Of a DNA stretch of 64,000 bases, positions 18,895-29,202 are shown piece after piece (within the stretch, counting starts at the first letter, position 1; each line of letters begins with the position of its first letter). The position numbers and the translations under genes are program-made. The DNA is from Proteus mirabilis ATCC 29906 (GTDB lineage: Bacteria > Pseudomonadota > Gammaproteobacteria > Enterobacterales > Enterobacteriaceae), in contig NZ_GG668593.1 in assembly GCF_000160755.1 (NCBI RefSeq), forward strand, positions 48,289 through 112,288, in the 5' to 3' direction. Below the pieces are notes generated by a model, which was not told where the DNA came from, searched no databases, and saw only the letters and a program-made list of their open reading frames with translations.

Positions 18895-19848
18895 ATGTAT
18901 ACAAAAATCTTAGGTACTGGTAGTTACTTGCCTGTACAAGTGCGAACTAATGCCGATTTAGAAAAAATGGTTGATACATCAGACGAGTGGATTGTCACCA
19001 GAACAGGTATTCATGAACGTCGTATCGCAACAGAAGAAGAAACTGTTGCCAAAATGGGTGCGAGTGCCGCTGAGAATGCATTAGAAATGGCTGATATTGA
19101 TAGACAAGAAATTGGCTTAATTATCGTTGCCACAACATCAGGCTCTCATGCGTTTCCGAGTGCGGCATGTCAAATTCAACACGCCCTCGGTATTGCTGAT
19201 TGTATCGCGTTTGATGTTGCAGCCGCGTGCTCAGGATTCGTTTACGCGTTAAGTATCGCTGATCAATTTATTAAGGCTGGCACGGTGAAACAAGCTTTAG
19301 TGATTGGTGCTGATCGCTTATCACATGCGTTAGATCCTAACGATCGCGGTACAATTATTCTTTTCGGTGATGCTGCTGGTGCCGTCGTTGTCGGTGCTTC
19401 TGAAGAGTCAGGTATTATTTCTACACATTTACATTCTGATGGGCGTTTTGGTGAGCTGTTAGCTCTGCCTTATCAGGATAGAGAAAATCAAGACTTACCT
19501 GCTTATGTCACCATGGCAGGGAATGAAGTCTTTAAAGTCGCAGTTCGTGAACTTGCCCACATTGTGGATGAAACATTAGAAGCGAATCATATTGATAAAT
19601 CGGAACTCGACTGGCTTGTGCCTCATCAAGCAAATTTAAGAATTATTTCAGCAACAGCCAAAAAGCTGGATATGACAATGGATAAAGTCGTGGTGACATT
19701 AGATCGCCACGGTAATACGTCAGCAGCATCCGTTCCTACAGCATTAGATGAAGCTGTAAGAGACAATCGCATTCAACGTGGGCAGTTAATTCTGTTAGAA
19801 GCGTTTGGTGGCGGCTTTACTTGGGGCTCTGCACTTATCCGTTTTTAA
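18895..19848 (+). CDS. fabH: Beta-ketoacyl-ACP synthase III
   Basis: 317 aa, identical in length to E. coli FabH. It condenses acetyl-CoA with malonyl-ACP to start fatty-acid synthesis. The thiolase-fold catalytic triad is visible: Cys in [11 protein letters not shown] (about 112), His in VPHQANLRI (about 244) and Asn in HGNTSAAS (about 274). I placed the start at the ATG giving [13 protein letters not shown] rather than the GTG four codons upstream, which overlaps the plsX stop. Confidence 0.97.
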   Translation: MYTKILGTGSYLPVQVRTNADLEKMVDTSDEWIVTRTGIHERRIATEEETVAKMGASAAENALEMADIDRQEIGLIIVATTSGSHAFPSAACQIQHALGIADCIAFDVAAACSGFVYALSIADQFIKAGTVKQALVIGADRLSHALDPNDRGTIILFGDAAGAVVVGASEESGIISTHLHSDGRFGELLALPYQDRENQDLPAYVTMAGNEVFKVAVRELAHIVDETLEANHIDKSELDWLVPHQANLRIISATAKKLDMTMDKVVVTLDRHGNTSAASVPTALDEAVRDNRIQRGQLILLEAFGGGFTWGSALIRF

Positions 19849-19867
19849 TATTATCAGGAAAATAAAC

Positions 19868-20800
19868 ATGACTGATTTTGCAATGGTTTTCCCTGGACAG
19901 GGATCACAAGCGATTGGAATGCTTGCAGAACTTGCCGAGCATTATCCAATAGTGACAGAAACATTTGCTCAAGCATCTGATGTATTGGGTTATTCTCTTT
20001 GGGATTTAGTGCAAAATGGTCCTGAAGAAGAGTTAAACAAAACATGGAAAACACAGCCGGCATTATTAGCAGCATCCGTTGCTATTTGGCGTGTATGGCA
20101 AGAAAAGCAAGGCAAAATGCCACAAATGATGGCAGGTCACAGTCTTGGTGAGTATTCTGCTTTAGTCTGTGCTGGCGTAATTGATTTTGCTGCGGCGATT
20201 AAACTAGTAGAATTGCGCGGTCAATTAATGCAAGAGGCTGTACCTGCAGGTACTGGCGCCATGTATGCAATTATCGGATTAGATAATGATGCTATTGCAA
20301 AAGCTTGTGAAGATGCGGCTCAAGGACAAGTTGTCTCACCTGTGAACTTTAACTCACCCGGTCAAGTGGTGATTGCGGGTAATAAAGAAGCCGTAGAGCG
20401 TGCAGGGGCATTATGTAAAGAAGCTGGAGCAAAACGTGCGTTACCTTTAGCGGTAAGTGTGCCTTCTCACTGTGCTTTAATGAAGCCTGCTGCAGATAAG
20501 TTAGCTGTTGCATTACAAGAAATTGAATTTAAACAACCTGAAATTCAAGTTGTTAATAATGTTGATGTGAAAACACAAACCGATGCTAATGCTATTCGAG
20601 ATGCATTAGTTCGTCAGCTTTATAACCCAGTCCGCTGGACTGAAACGGTTGAATTTATTGCTGGCAAGGGCATCACACAATTATTAGAAATAGGACCCGG
20701 TAAAGTATTAACTGGTTTAACGAAACGTATTTCTAAAGAGATGAACGCTGCGGCAGTTAATGATATTGCATCATTAGACGCTGCATTAGGAAATGACTGA
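19868..20800 (+). CDS. fabD: Malonyl-CoA:ACP transacylase
   Basis: 310 aa. It transfers malonyl groups from CoA to ACP. GQGSQ opens the protein, the nucleophile is in GHSLGEYSAL (Ser about 92), and the partner His is in VPSHCALM (about 201). An upstream in-frame start inside fabH exists, but ATG 19868 gives MTDFAMVFPGQGSQ, the family N-terminus, preceded by a CAGGAAAA ribosome-binding site. It is followed after eight bases by fabG. Confidence 0.97.
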   Translation: MTDFAMVFPGQGSQAIGMLAELAEHYPIVTETFAQASDVLGYSLWDLVQNGPEEELNKTWKTQPALLAASVAIWRVWQEKQGKMPQMMAGHSLGEYSALVCAGVIDFAAAIKLVELRGQLMQEAVPAGTGAMYAIIGLDNDAIAKACEDAAQGQVVSPVNFNSPGQVVIAGNKEAVERAGALCKEAGAKRALPLAVSVPSHCALMKPAADKLAVALQEIEFKQPEIQVVNNVDVKTQTDANAIRDALVRQLYNPVRWTETVEFIAGKGITQLLEIGPGKVLTGLTKRISKEMNAAAVNDIASLDAALGND

Positions 20801-20808
20801 GGGATCTC

Positions 20809-21543
20809 ATGGGATTTGACGGAAAAATAGCGCTAGTTACTGGTGCAAGCCGTGGTATTGGCCGTGCGATTGCAGAAAAGCTAATAGCATGTGGTGCTAC
20901 CGTAATTGGTACAGCAACGAGTGAAAACGGTGCTAAAGCGATCAGCGAATATTTAGGCAATAAAGGTAAAGGTTTTGTGTTAAACGTCACAGAAACTGAC
21001 TCTATTGAAAAATTTTTAGCTGATGTGCGCGCGGAATTTGGCGAAATTGATATTTTGGTCAATAATGCAGGTATTACTCGTGATAACCTGTTGATGCGCA
21101 TGAAAGATGATGAGTGGCAAGATATCATTGACACTAATCTTTCATCAGTCTTCCGTCTGTCTAAAGCAGTTATGCGTGCTATGATGAAAAAACGTTATGG
21201 TCGCATAATTACTATTGGTTCAGTAGTTGGAACCATGGGTAATGCTGGACAGGCAAACTACGCGGCAGCAAAAGCGGGTGTGATTGGTTTTAGTAAATCA
21301 TTAGCACGCGAAGTTGCTTCCCGTGGCATTACGGTAAATGTTGTTGCTCCTGGCTTTATCGAAACTGATATGACCAGAGCGTTAACAGAAGACCAAAGAG
21401 CCGGTATTTTATCTCAAGTGCCAGCTAACCGTTTAGGTGATGCCAAAGAGATTGCCAGTGCTGTAGCTTTCTTAGCTTCTGATGAAGCAGGCTATATCAC
21501 GGGTGAAACATTGCATGTCAATGGCGGCATGTACATGGTCTAA
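20809..21543 (+). CDS. fabG: 3-oxoacyl-ACP reductase
   Basis: 244 aa short-chain dehydrogenase that performs the NADPH-dependent ketoreduction step of fatty-acid elongation. It has the nucleotide motif TGASRGIG (about 12-19), NNAG (about 86-89), catalytic Ser in GSVVGTMG (about 138) and Y-x3-K in NYAAAKAG (about 151-155). Gene order and length (E. coli 244 aa) match exactly. Confidence 0.97.
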   Translation: MGFDGKIALVTGASRGIGRAIAEKLIACGATVIGTATSENGAKAISEYLGNKGKGFVLNVTETDSIEKFLADVRAEFGEIDILVNNAGITRDNLLMRMKDDEWQDIIDTNLSSVFRLSKAVMRAMMKKRYGRIITIGSVVGTMGNAGQANYAAAKAGVIGFSKSLAREVASRGITVNVVAPGFIETDMTRALTEDQRAGILSQVPANRLGDAKEIASAVAFLASDEAGYITGETLHVNGGMYMV

Positions 21544-21700
21544 TTACGGGGACGTCTTTATATTTGCTTTTTGCGTACAATATAATGCAAAATATAGCGA
21601 ATAAAGTAGTCCACACAGTCGGGATTGGTTAGATCTTTTCCTGTATTTATAAACTAAGAAAATCATCGCGCAAGCGAGTTTTGATAGGAAATTTAATAGT
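21544..21700 (+). promoter_or_regulatory. acpP upstream region with probable promoter
   Basis: 157 bases between fabG and acpP. It contains TTGCGTACAATATAATGC, from which an own promoter for the very highly expressed acpP can be proposed (ATAATG-like -10 near 21580). In E. coli acpP also has its own promoter. No terminator hairpin is apparent, so read-through from fabG is likely as well. Confidence 0.4.
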
Positions 21701-21937
21701 ATGAGCACTATCGACGAACGCGTTAAGAAAATCATTGTTGAACAACTGGGTGTTAAAGAGGAAGAAGTTGTGAATTCAGCTTCATTTGTTGATGACTTAG
21801 GCGCTGATTCTCTTGACACAGTTGAGCTGGTAATGGCTCTGGAAGAAGAATTCGATATCGAAATCCCAGACGAAGAAGCAGAAAAAATTACTACAGTTCA
21901 AGCTGCTATTGATTACGTTGAAAACGCAGGTAAATAA
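21701..21937 (+). CDS. acpP: Acyl carrier protein
   Basis: 78 aa, acidic and helical. The phosphopantetheine-bearing Ser lies in [18 protein letters not shown] (Ser36 without the initiator Met). It carries all acyl intermediates of fatty-acid synthesis. A hairpin at 21949-21970 separates it from fabF. Confidence 0.99.
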
Positions 21938-21948
21938 GCTTGCTAATC

Positions 21949-21970
21949 TAGGCGGTCACTCGACCGCCTA
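21949..21970 (+). terminator. Hairpin between acpP and fabF (attenuator or processing stem)
   Basis: TAGGCGGTC (21949-21957), an ACTC loop and GACCGCCTA (21962-21970). The following sequence is TATTCTTAATC, without a strong T-run. It could partly terminate or stabilise the abundant acpP transcript before fabF. Confidence 0.55.
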
Positions 21971-22011
21971 TATTCTTAATCCTAAACTTTTTCCCTCCTT
22001 GGAGGATAAGC

Positions 22012-23253
22012 GTGTCTAAGCGTCGTGTAGTTGTGACCGGACTAGGCATGTTATCTCCTGTCGGTAATAACGCAGAAGCTTCTTGGAAAGCTGTGTGTGC
22101 CGGACAGAGTGGTATCGGCCTTATCGAAGAATTTGACACCAGTCATCATGCGACTAAATTCGCAGGATTGGTAAAAGATTTCAATCATGAAGATTACAAT
22201 CTTTCGCGTAAAGATGCGCGCAAGATGGATCTCTTTATTCAATATGGTATTGCAGCAGGTGTTCAAGCCATTGCGGATTCAGGTCTTGAAGTAACAGAAG
22301 CCAATGCAAGTCGTATCGGAGCTGCTATTGGTTCTGGTATTGGTGGCTTAGGCCTTATCGAGGAAAATCATTCATCATTAATCAATGGTGGCCCTCGTAA
22401 AATTAGCCCATTCTTTGTTCCTTCAACCATCATTAATATGGTTGCTGGCCATTTAAGCATTATTTATGGCTTACGTGGACCGACCATTTCTATCGCAACT
22501 GCATGTACATCAGGTGTGCATAATATCGGGCATGCCGCTCGTATTATCGCTTATGGTGATGCTGATGTGATGTTAGCGGGCGGCGCTGAAAAAGCAACAA
22601 CACCATTAGGTGTTGGTGGTTTTGGTGCAGTACGTGCATTATCAACACGTAATGATGATCCTCAAGCGGCAAGTCGCCCATGGGATAAAGATCGTGATGG
22701 TTTCGTGTTAGGTGATGGTGCAGGTGTGTTAGTCCTCGAAGAGTATGAACACGCTAAAGCACGTGGCGCTAAAATTTATGCAGAAGTTGTTGGTTTTGGT
22801 ATGAGTAGTGATGCTTACCATATGACCTCTCCTGCAGAAAATGGTGCGGGTGGTGCACTTGCAATGGAAAACGCATTGAAAGATGCGGGTATTACTGCTG
22901 CTGATGTCGGTTATATCAACGCGCATGGTACTTCTACTAATGCGGGTGATATTGCAGAAGTGCAAGCTGTTGAAACGGTATTTGGCAAAGGGACTGATGT
23001 ATTAGTTAGCTCAACAAAATCGATGACGGGTCACTTATTAGGTGCTGCCGGGGCGATTGAGTCTATCTTTACTATTTTGTCTTTACGTGACCAAATTGTA
23101 CCGCCAACAATCAATCTTGATAATCAAGATGAACATTGTCACCTTGATTTCGTACCACATAAAGCGCGTAAAGTTGAGAACATGGATTATGCACTATGTA
23201 ACTCATTTGGCTTTGGCGGTACCAACGGTTCGATTCTCTTTAAGCGTGTGTAA
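22012..23253 (+). CDS. fabF: Beta-ketoacyl-ACP synthase II
   Basis: 413 aa, as in E. coli. It catalyses elongation condensations, including palmitoleate to cis-vaccenate. The start is GTG with a strong GGAGGATAAGC ribosome-binding site. Catalytic Cys is in [10 protein letters not shown] (about 164), and the two His are in [11 protein letters not shown] (about 304) and GHLLGAAGA (about 341). It ends the fab operon with a terminator at 23282. Confidence 0.97.
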   Translation: MSKRRVVVTGLGMLSPVGNNAEASWKAVCAGQSGIGLIEEFDTSHHATKFAGLVKDFNHEDYNLSRKDARKMDLFIQYGIAAGVQAIADSGLEVTEANASRIGAAIGSGIGGLGLIEENHSSLINGGPRKISPFFVPSTIINMVAGHLSIIYGLRGPTISIATACTSGVHNIGHAARIIAYGDADVMLAGGAEKATTPLGVGGFGAVRALSTRNDDPQAASRPWDKDRDGFVLGDGAGVLVLEEYEHAKARGAKIYAEVVGFGMSSDAYHMTSPAENGAGGALAMENALKDAGITAADVGYINAHGTSTNAGDIAEVQAVETVFGKGTDVLVSSTKSMTGHLLGAAGAIESIFTILSLRDQIVPPTINLDNQDEHCHLDFVPHKARKVENMDYALCNSFGFGGTNGSILFKRV

Positions 23254-23281
23254 ACCGCTTATTCGCGTATTGAATTAGTCT

Positions 23282-23312
23282 AAAGACCCAGACATCATGC
23301 TGGGTCTTTTAT
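23282..23312 (+). terminator. Terminator of the fab operon
   Basis: AAAGACCCAG (23282-23291) / CTGGGTCTTT (23300-23309), followed by TATTTTAT. Confidence 0.85.
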
Positions 23313-23397
23313 TTTATCTATAGCTTTGTCCTTTTACATTAACTTGTTTATCATGTACAAAAAATATCAATAACATAGATTATAAATAAGGTGTTTG

Positions 23398-24225
23398 ATG
23401 TATTGGGTAAATGGACAACAGCAACAAAGCATCAATGTGAGTGATCGCGCGGTACAATTTGGTGATGGCTGTTTTACAACACTTGCCGTTGAACAAGGTA
23501 AACCTATTCTATTATCTGCTCACCTTAAGCGTTTACAACGCGGTTGTGATGCACTGTTTTTACCCTCACCAGACTGGCAATGGTTAGCCAGCCATCTTCT
23601 ACAAATAGCGTCCACAATCACTGAAAAAAGTGTTATTAAGGTGATTATTAGCCGCGGAAGCGGTGGGCGAGGCTATTCATCGAAAGGCTTTGACACACCC
23701 ACAGTGATCACATCCTGCTCAACTTACCCGTTTTATTATCATAACTTACAAAAGCAAGGGGTTTCTTTAGCCATTAGCCCAGTGAGATTGGGACAAAATA
23801 GTTTATTAGCCGGTATCAAGCATCTTAATCGCTTAGAGCAAGTGCTGATTAAACACCATTTAGAAACAACCCCATTTGATGACATGTTAGTGTGTGACAA
23901 TGAAGGATATTTAGTTGAAGCGAATGCCGCAAACCTTTTCTGGCGTAAAGGAAATCAATTATTTACCCCGGATATTAGTCTTTCGGGTGTGAATGGGATC
24001 ATGCGCCAGCAGGTATTAGATTTTGCGCAACAATTGGACTGGGATATTCACATTGTGCGAGAAAAACCGCAAACGCTCTATCAAGCAGATGAAATTTGGT
24101 TAACCAATGCACTGATGCCCATTATTCCCGTAAAACAGATCTATTTTTCAGATGATAAGCACTATCAATATCGCGATAGAGACGCTTACCATGTTGTTTT
24201 ACAACACTGTTTGTCACTGACTTAA
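23398..24225 (+). CDS. pabC: Aminodeoxychorismate lyase
   Basis: 275 aa fold-type IV PLP enzyme releasing 4-aminobenzoate and pyruvate from aminodeoxychorismate, for folate. Conserved features are SDRAVQFGDGCFTT, VIISRGSGGRGYS, and the PLP lysine in GIKHLNRLEQVLI (about 141). The ATG at 23398 with AAGGTG upstream is preferred to a TTG one codon earlier. It heads pabC-mltG-tmk-holB, as in E. coli. Confidence 0.94.
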   Translation: MYWVNGQQQQSINVSDRAVQFGDGCFTTLAVEQGKPILLSAHLKRLQRGCDALFLPSPDWQWLASHLLQIASTITEKSVIKVIISRGSGGRGYSSKGFDTPTVITSCSTYPFYYHNLQKQGVSLAISPVRLGQNSLLAGIKHLNRLEQVLIKHHLETTPFDDMLVCDNEGYLVEANAANLFWRKGNQLFTPDISLSGVNGIMRQQVLDFAQQLDWDIHIVREKPQTLYQADEIWLTNALMPIIPVKQIYFSDDKHYQYRDRDAYHVVLQHCLSLT

Positions 24226-24242
24226 CGTTTGATGAGTTATAA

Positions 24243-25265
24243 ATGAAGATAAAAAAATTAGTTTGGATAGCCTTTTTTGCATTATTGATTAGCGCTGGCG
24301 CAGCCACATTATATATTATGCAAAGCCTTCGTGGGTTAGAGAACAATGTTGTGGTAAAGCAAGATGAAATGCTGCTTACTGTTCCGGCAGGAACAGGGCG
24401 TATTGCGATGGAACAATTGCTTATTAAGAATAATCTTCTTAAACAAGGAGATTATTTTCAAATTTTATTAAAAGTAAAACCAGAACTCAGTCAATTTAAA
24501 GCAGGGACTTATCGTTTAACAAAAGGTATGACACTGCGGGATGTTTTGCTGTTAATAAAAAGTGGCAAAGAGGCGCAGTTTACGATTCGATTTATCGAGG
24601 GTAGCCGTTTAAGTGATTGGCAAGCTATTTTTGATAAAGCCCCTGAGTTAAAGATTGTCGCAAATGGTATGGAAAGCGATAAGTTACGCCAAGAGATAGG
24701 AATGAAGCCTGAAATTACCCATCTTGAGGGTTGGTTTGCTCCTGATACTTACCATTACACCGCAGGCACGACGGATATCGCCATTTTAAAACGTGCTTAT
24801 CAGCAAATGGAAAAAACATTAGAAGAAGAGTGGCTAAAACGCGATAGTGATTTACCCTATAAATCTGCCTATGAAATGTTGATTATGGCATCGATTATTG
24901 AAAAAGAGACTGGCATTGATGCAGAAAGAACCAAAGTGGCCTCGGTGTTTGTTAATCGTTTAAAACGTAATATGCGCTTACAAACTGATCCCACTGTGAT
25001 TTATGGGTTAGGTGATAAATATCGCGGTACAATTTATCGCAGTGATCTTAATGGCTATACGCCTTACAATACCTACCAAATTGATGGGCTACCGCCAACA
25101 CCGATTGCTATGCCAAGTGTTGCTTCCATTAAAGCCGCAGCACATCCTGCGGATACGCGTTATCTCTATTTTGTCGCAGATGGCACTGGGGGACATAAGT
25201 TTTCTACAACGTTGGCGGAGCATAATAAAGCCGTCGCACAATACCGACGCTTACAACAAAGATAA
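24243..25265 (+). CDS. mltG: Endolytic transglycosylase MltG (YceG)
   Basis: 340 aa inner-membrane protein with one N-terminal membrane anchor (about 5-28) and a periplasmic YceG domain that cuts nascent peptidoglycan glycan strands, probably setting chain length. The catalytic Glu lies in [10 protein letters not shown] (about residue 219); [20 protein letters not shown] is also conserved. Tmk begins two bases after its stop. Confidence 0.94.
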   Translation: MKIKKLVWIAFFALLISAGAATLYIMQSLRGLENNVVVKQDEMLLTVPAGTGRIAMEQLLIKNNLLKQGDYFQILLKVKPELSQFKAGTYRLTKGMTLRDVLLLIKSGKEAQFTIRFIEGSRLSDWQAIFDKAPELKIVANGMESDKLRQEIGMKPEITHLEGWFAPDTYHYTAGTTDIAILKRAYQQMEKTLEEEWLKRDSDLPYKSAYEMLIMASIIEKETGIDAERTKVASVFVNRLKRNMRLQTDPTVIYGLGDKYRGTIYRSDLNGYTPYNTYQIDGLPPTPIAMPSVASIKAAAHPADTRYLYFVADGTGGHKFSTTLAEHNKAVAQYRRLQQR

Positions 25266-25267
25266 TT

Positions 25268-25912
25268 ATGAAAAACAGCAAATTTATTGTTATTGAAGGA
25301 TTAGAAGGGGCTGGCAAAACCAGTGCTATTCAAACGGTTGTTGATACATTAAAACAACAAGGGATCACCGATTTGGCCTTTACGCGCGAGCCGGGGGGAA
25401 CTCCGCTTGCAGAAAAATTACGGGAATTGATTAAACAAGGTATTGAAGGCGAAAAAGTTACCGATAAAGCTGAATTGCTAATGTTATATGCTGCACGTGT
25501 GCAACTGGTTGAAAATGTGATAAAACCAGCTTTAGCCCAAGGTAAGTGGGTGATAGGGGATAGACATGATCTCTCTTCACAAGCATATCAAGGTGGTGGT
25601 CGAGGAATTGACAAAGCCCTGATGAAGTCACTACGTGATACGGTATTAGCAGATTTTAAACCTGATCTTACCCTTTATCTTGATTTAGATCCGGCAGTTG
25701 GTCTAGCCAGAGCACGAGCAAGAGGTGAATTGGACAGAATAGAAAAAGAGTCTATGGACTTTTTTTACCGCACTCGTGAACGTTATCAAGCATTAGCAAA
25801 AGAAGACGCCTCGATTATTACCATTGATGCATCACAAGATATTGATAAAGTACAAGCGGATATTCGCGATGTACTCAATCAGTGGCTGACTCAGGAAAAT
25901 AGCGCATTATGA
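25268..25912 (+). CDS. tmk: Thymidylate kinase
   Basis: 214 aa. It phosphorylates dTMP to dTDP. P-loop [10 protein letters not shown] (about 9-18), the REPGGT motif, [15 protein letters not shown] and a Lid region rich in Arg are present. The stop overlaps the holB start (ATGA), indicating coupled translation. Confidence 0.96.
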   Translation: MKNSKFIVIEGLEGAGKTSAIQTVVDTLKQQGITDLAFTREPGGTPLAEKLRELIKQGIEGEKVTDKAELLMLYAARVQLVENVIKPALAQGKWVIGDRHDLSSQAYQGGGRGIDKALMKSLRDTVLADFKPDLTLYLDLDPAVGLARARARGELDRIEKESMDFFYRTRERYQALAKEDASIITIDASQDIDKVQADIRDVLNQWLTQENSAL

Positions 25913-26895
25913 ATTGGTATCCTTGGTTAAATCAGGCATATCGACAACTGGTAAGTATGTACCAAGAAGGGCGTGGTCATCATGCGATTTTGTTGCATGC
26001 ATCTCAAGGAATGGGGGCTGATGCACTTTCTTATGGATTAAGTCGTTGGTTAATGTGTCAGAATAAGCAGGGTTCAAAAAGCTGTAATGAGTGTCATAGT
26101 TGCCGTTTGATGTTGGCAGAAACACATCCAGATTGGCATATCTTGCAAAATGAAAAGGGAAAGTCATCAATAGGGATCGAAGCGGTTAGAAAAGTCACCG
26201 AAAAGCTTGAGCACCATGCACAACAAGGTGGCTCACGAGTGGTATGGATAAAAGAGGTTGAGGCATTAACAGAAGCGGCAGCCAATGCGTTATTAAAGAC
26301 CTTAGAAGAGCCACCAGTTAATTGCTATTTTTTATTGAATTGTCAACAACCTGAAATATTGCTAGCAACACTACGTAGTCGCTGTTTCTATTACCATTTA
26401 GCACCGCCTGAGATGAATTATGCGATACATTGGCTACAACAACAGCTACCTAATATGGCTTATGCCGATGGTGTCACAGCATTAAACCTATCTCAAGGTG
26501 CGCCCGTTTTAGCGTTATCATTACTAAAACAAGAATGGCAAGAAAGGGAAGCCTTCTGCCAAGCGTTATATGTTAGCTTACAACAACAAAATTTATATGG
26601 GTTGTTAGCTCAGTTCAATCAAGATAATGCTGAACGTAAGATCTATTGGTTATTATCATTACTGTTGGATGCTTTAAAACGACAAACTCATGCTGAAGTG
26701 TATTGTGTCAACCAAGATAAGCAGCCATTAATTATGGCGTTATCACAGTTGCCTTCTGCAATGTTGTTAGCGGTGAGCGAAAGTTGGAAACAGTGTCGCC
26801 ATCAATTAGTTACCATTCCAGCAATCAATAAAGAGCTATTGTTGGCAGAACAGTTACTTGATTGGGAAGCCCAGCTAGTTGCTCTAGGGAAATAA
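25909..26895 (+). CDS. holB: DNA polymerase III delta-prime subunit
   Basis: 328 aa clamp-loader subunit that works with delta and tau/gamma to load the sliding clamp. The zinc-module cysteines are present ([16 protein letters not shown], about 45-65), the AAA+ Walker A is degenerate as expected for delta-prime, and the LRSRC (SRC arginine-finger) motif is at about 160. A short stem AGGGAAA/TTTCCCT (26886-26902) spans the stop and may act as a weak terminator before tatD. Confidence 0.94.
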   Translation: MNWYPWLNQAYRQLVSMYQEGRGHHAILLHASQGMGADALSYGLSRWLMCQNKQGSKSCNECHSCRLMLAETHPDWHILQNEKGKSSIGIEAVRKVTEKLEHHAQQGGSRVVWIKEVEALTEAAANALLKTLEEPPVNCYFLLNCQQPEILLATLRSRCFYYHLAPPEMNYAIHWLQQQLPNMAYADGVTALNLSQGAPVLALSLLKQEWQEREAFCQALYVSLQQQNLYGLLAQFNQDNAERKIYWLLSLLLDALKRQTHAEVYCVNQDKQPLIMALSQLPSAMLLAVSESWKQCRHQLVTIPAINKELLLAEQLLDWEAQLVALGK

Positions 26896-26962
26896 TTTCC
26901 CTTTCCATTTAGCAGACAAGTAAAAGAAATAATATAAAGTTATATAACGATGAGAGTACATT

Positions 26963-27748
26963 ATGTTTTTAGTTGATTCACACTGCCATCTTGACAGCTT
27001 AGATTATGAAAAACTGCACAAAAATATTGATGATGTTGTAGAAAAAGCACAACAGCGTGATGTCAAATATATGTTAGCTGTCGCAACAACATTACCTGGC
27101 TTTAAAAATATGCGCGAACTGATCGGCAAGCGTGATAATGTGGCTTTTTCTTGTGGGATTCACCCATTAAACCTTGATGAGGGACACGATGTCGCTGAGC
27201 TTGCGCGCCTTGCAGCTGAGGCCGATGTTGTTGCATTAGGCGAAACAGGTTTAGACTACTATTATCAACAAGAAAATGCGTCACTTCAGCGTGAAATTTT
27301 CCGTGAACATATTCGCATTGGGCGCCAAGTTAATAAACCTGTTATTGTACATACGCGTAGCGCTCGTGAAGATACGCTAACTATTTTAAAAGAAGAAAAG
27401 GTTCAAGACTGTGGCGGTGTATTGCACTGTTTTACGGAAGATAAAGAAACAGCAATGGCGCTACTTGATCTTGGTATGTACATCTCTTTTTCAGGCATTG
27501 TGACATTTAGAAATGCCGAGCAAATTAGAGAAGCTGCACGGATCGTACCACTTGATCGTATTCTGGTTGAAACGGACTCACCCTATTTAGCGCCAGTGCC
27601 TCATCGTGGTAAAGAGAACCAACCCGCTTATGTACGTGATGTTGCTGAGTATATGGCCGTATTAAAAGGGGTGAGCATAGAAGAGCTTGCTCAGCAAACC
27701 ACCCGTAATTTTGCAACACTTTTTCAAATACCAAACCTCGCGGACTAA
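26963..27748 (+). CDS. ycfH: TatD-family metal-dependent hydrolase YcfH
   Basis: 261 aa TIM-barrel metal-dependent DNase family member. Metal ligands are visible in DSHCHLD (residues 5-10), GETGLDYYY, HTRSA, HCFTE and ETDSPYLAP. The role in the cell is not firmly known; E. coli YcfH sits at the same place after holB. In E. coli ptsG and fhuE follow; here the next gene is hinT. Confidence 0.93.
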   Translation: MFLVDSHCHLDSLDYEKLHKNIDDVVEKAQQRDVKYMLAVATTLPGFKNMRELIGKRDNVAFSCGIHPLNLDEGHDVAELARLAAEADVVALGETGLDYYYQQENASLQREIFREHIRIGRQVNKPVIVHTRSAREDTLTILKEEKVQDCGGVLHCFTEDKETAMALLDLGMYISFSGIVTFRNAEQIREAARIVPLDRILVETDSPYLAPVPHRGKENQPAYVRDVAEYMAVLKGVSIEELAQQTTRNFATLFQIPNLAD

Positions 27749-27812
27749 GTTGTTCAATAGAAATGTTGGCGAGTGATGGCTAGGAATGAAAATAAATAAT
27801 AAGGTGATAAAA

Positions 27813-28163
27813 ATGGCAGAAGAGACAATTTTTAGTAAAATTATTCGTGGTGAAATTCCTGCAGATATCGTTTTTCAAGATGATACTGTCACTGCATTTC
27901 GTGATATTTCACCCCAAGCGCCTACTCATATTTTAATTATCCCCAATAAACTTATTCCAACGGTAAACGATGTTACTGCACAAGATGAACAAGTTTTAGG
28001 TCATCTATTTGTTGTGGCAGCTAAAATTGCTCAGCAAGAAGGTATTGCAGAAGAGGGATATCGTTTAGTAATGAATTGCAATAAACATGGTGGGCAAGAA
28101 GTTTTCCATATTCATATGCATCTTTTAGGTGGAAAACCATTAGGGCCATTATTAAGCAAATAA
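27813..28163 (+). CDS. hinT: Purine nucleoside phosphoramidase HinT
   Basis: 116 aa HIT-family protein. The catalytic histidine triad is HIHMH near the C-terminus (about 100-104), with [16 protein letters not shown] conserved. I chose the ATG at 27813 ([16 protein letters not shown]), which matches E. coli and has AAGGTG upstream, over an ATG nine codons earlier. Confidence 0.95.
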   Translation: MAEETIFSKIIRGEIPADIVFQDDTVTAFRDISPQAPTHILIIPNKLIPTVNDVTAQDEQVLGHLFVVAAKIAQQEGIAEEGYRLVMNCNKHGGQEVFHIHMHLLGGKPLGPLLSK

Positions 28164-28204
28164 TCTAATGTGATAATAGATCATCATGGCAACAAGGTAG
28201 CAGC

Positions 28205-28606
28205 ATGATAAAACAAGCTAAAAGGGTTTATTCATTACTTATAGTATTGTTGATGACAACGTTATTGGCTGGATGTTTTGCGTCTCATTCAGACAATAAA
28301 CTCTATTTTAATCGTCAACAATCTATTGTGATGGAGCCGTCGGTTTTAGCTGTAGGTATTGTGGCAGGCAAACCATTATTAACGCGTTATGAACAGGGGA
28401 GTCGCGCCACGGTGACGTTATCGAATACGCGATCTTATCCTGTCTCTATTCGTTATCGTTTTTATTGGTATAACGAGCAAGGACTGGAAATTTCGCCGGC
28501 AGGCCGCGTAAATGATGTAATGATTTTGGGCGATGGTGATACTGAGATCAGTGCTGATATACCCAATAAAACAGTAAGTTATGTCAGAGTCTATCTCTTT
28601 ACTTAG
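28205..28606 (+). CDS. ycfL: YcfL family lipoprotein
   Basis: 133 aa. A lipoprotein signal ends in LLAGC (Cys24), and the mature part is the DUF1425 beta-rich domain found in E. coli YcfL, with TLSNTRSYPVSIRYRFYWYN conserved. It precedes lpoB by 14 bases, the same order as in E. coli, so it is probably co-transcribed with the penicillin-binding protein activator. Its own role is unknown. Confidence 0.88.
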   Translation: MIKQAKRVYSLLIVLLMTTLLAGCFASHSDNKLYFNRQQSIVMEPSVLAVGIVAGKPLLTRYEQGSRATVTLSNTRSYPVSIRYRFYWYNEQGLEISPAGRVNDVMILGDGDTEISADIPNKTVSYVRVYLFT

Positions 28607-28620
28607 GATAAGGTAGTCAT

Positions 28621-29202
28621 ATGAAAAAAATGCTATTTGTGGTGGCAGCGGTATTTTTACTGGCAGGTTGTCCATCGATGTTACCACAACAACCCCCGGC
28701 ACCTGTAGAGCCTGTTACTCCCACAGAGCCAACAGAGCCACCTAAACCTATCGAGCCACCCATAGAGGTTGTACCAACACCGCCAAAAATAACCAGTATT
28801 AATTGGAACGCGGCCATTCAGCCATTAATTAGAGAGATGTCTGTCACTGATGATTTAGCAACTGGCAAATTATTAGTGGTTGATAATGTAAAAAATAATT
28901 CGGGCGGAAACATCCAAGCGGTTAATGCTACTAACACAATTATCGACTCGGTAAATAGTATTAGTGCATTACAAACAGTTCCTTATGCACAAATGATGTC
29001 AGCAAGAAAAGCATTAGGACTATCCGGTGAAGATAGCTTAGGATTGCGCAGTGCGGCAATTGGTTTAGCGCGTTATTTGCAAGCAGACTATATTTTGTTT
29101 TCTACTGTCGATGGTAAGAAAGATAATCGTGTGATCAGCATGCAATTAATGTCGGTTGCGAGCGGAGAAATACTCTGGAGCGGGCGCCATAAGGTTGAGT
29201 AA
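28621..29202 (+). CDS. lpoB: Outer-membrane lipoprotein LpoB, activator of PBP1b
   Basis: 193 aa. Lipobox LLAGC (Cys17), then a Pro/Glu/Thr-rich linker (about 20-60) long enough to cross the periplasm, and a globular LpoB domain (about 60-193) that binds and stimulates the peptidoglycan synthase PBP1b. ALGLSGEDSLGLRSAAIGLAR and the ending [10 protein letters not shown] follow the family. Its end overlaps the proposed thiK start by eight bases. Confidence 0.94.
   Translation: MKKMLFVVAAVFLLAGCPSMLPQQPPAPVEPVTPTEPTEPPKPIEPPIEVVPTPPKITSINWNAAIQPLIREMSVTDDLATGKLLVVDNVKNNSGGNIQAVNATNTIIDSVNSISALQTVPYAQMMSARKALGLSGEDSLGLRSAAIGLARYLQADYILFSTVDGKKDNRVISMQLMSVASGEILWSGRHKVE

Noticed and set aside
28617..28817. 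Gly-rich minus-strand ORF opposite lpoB
   Set aside because: Antisense of the Pro-rich LpoB linker; no ribosome-binding site.
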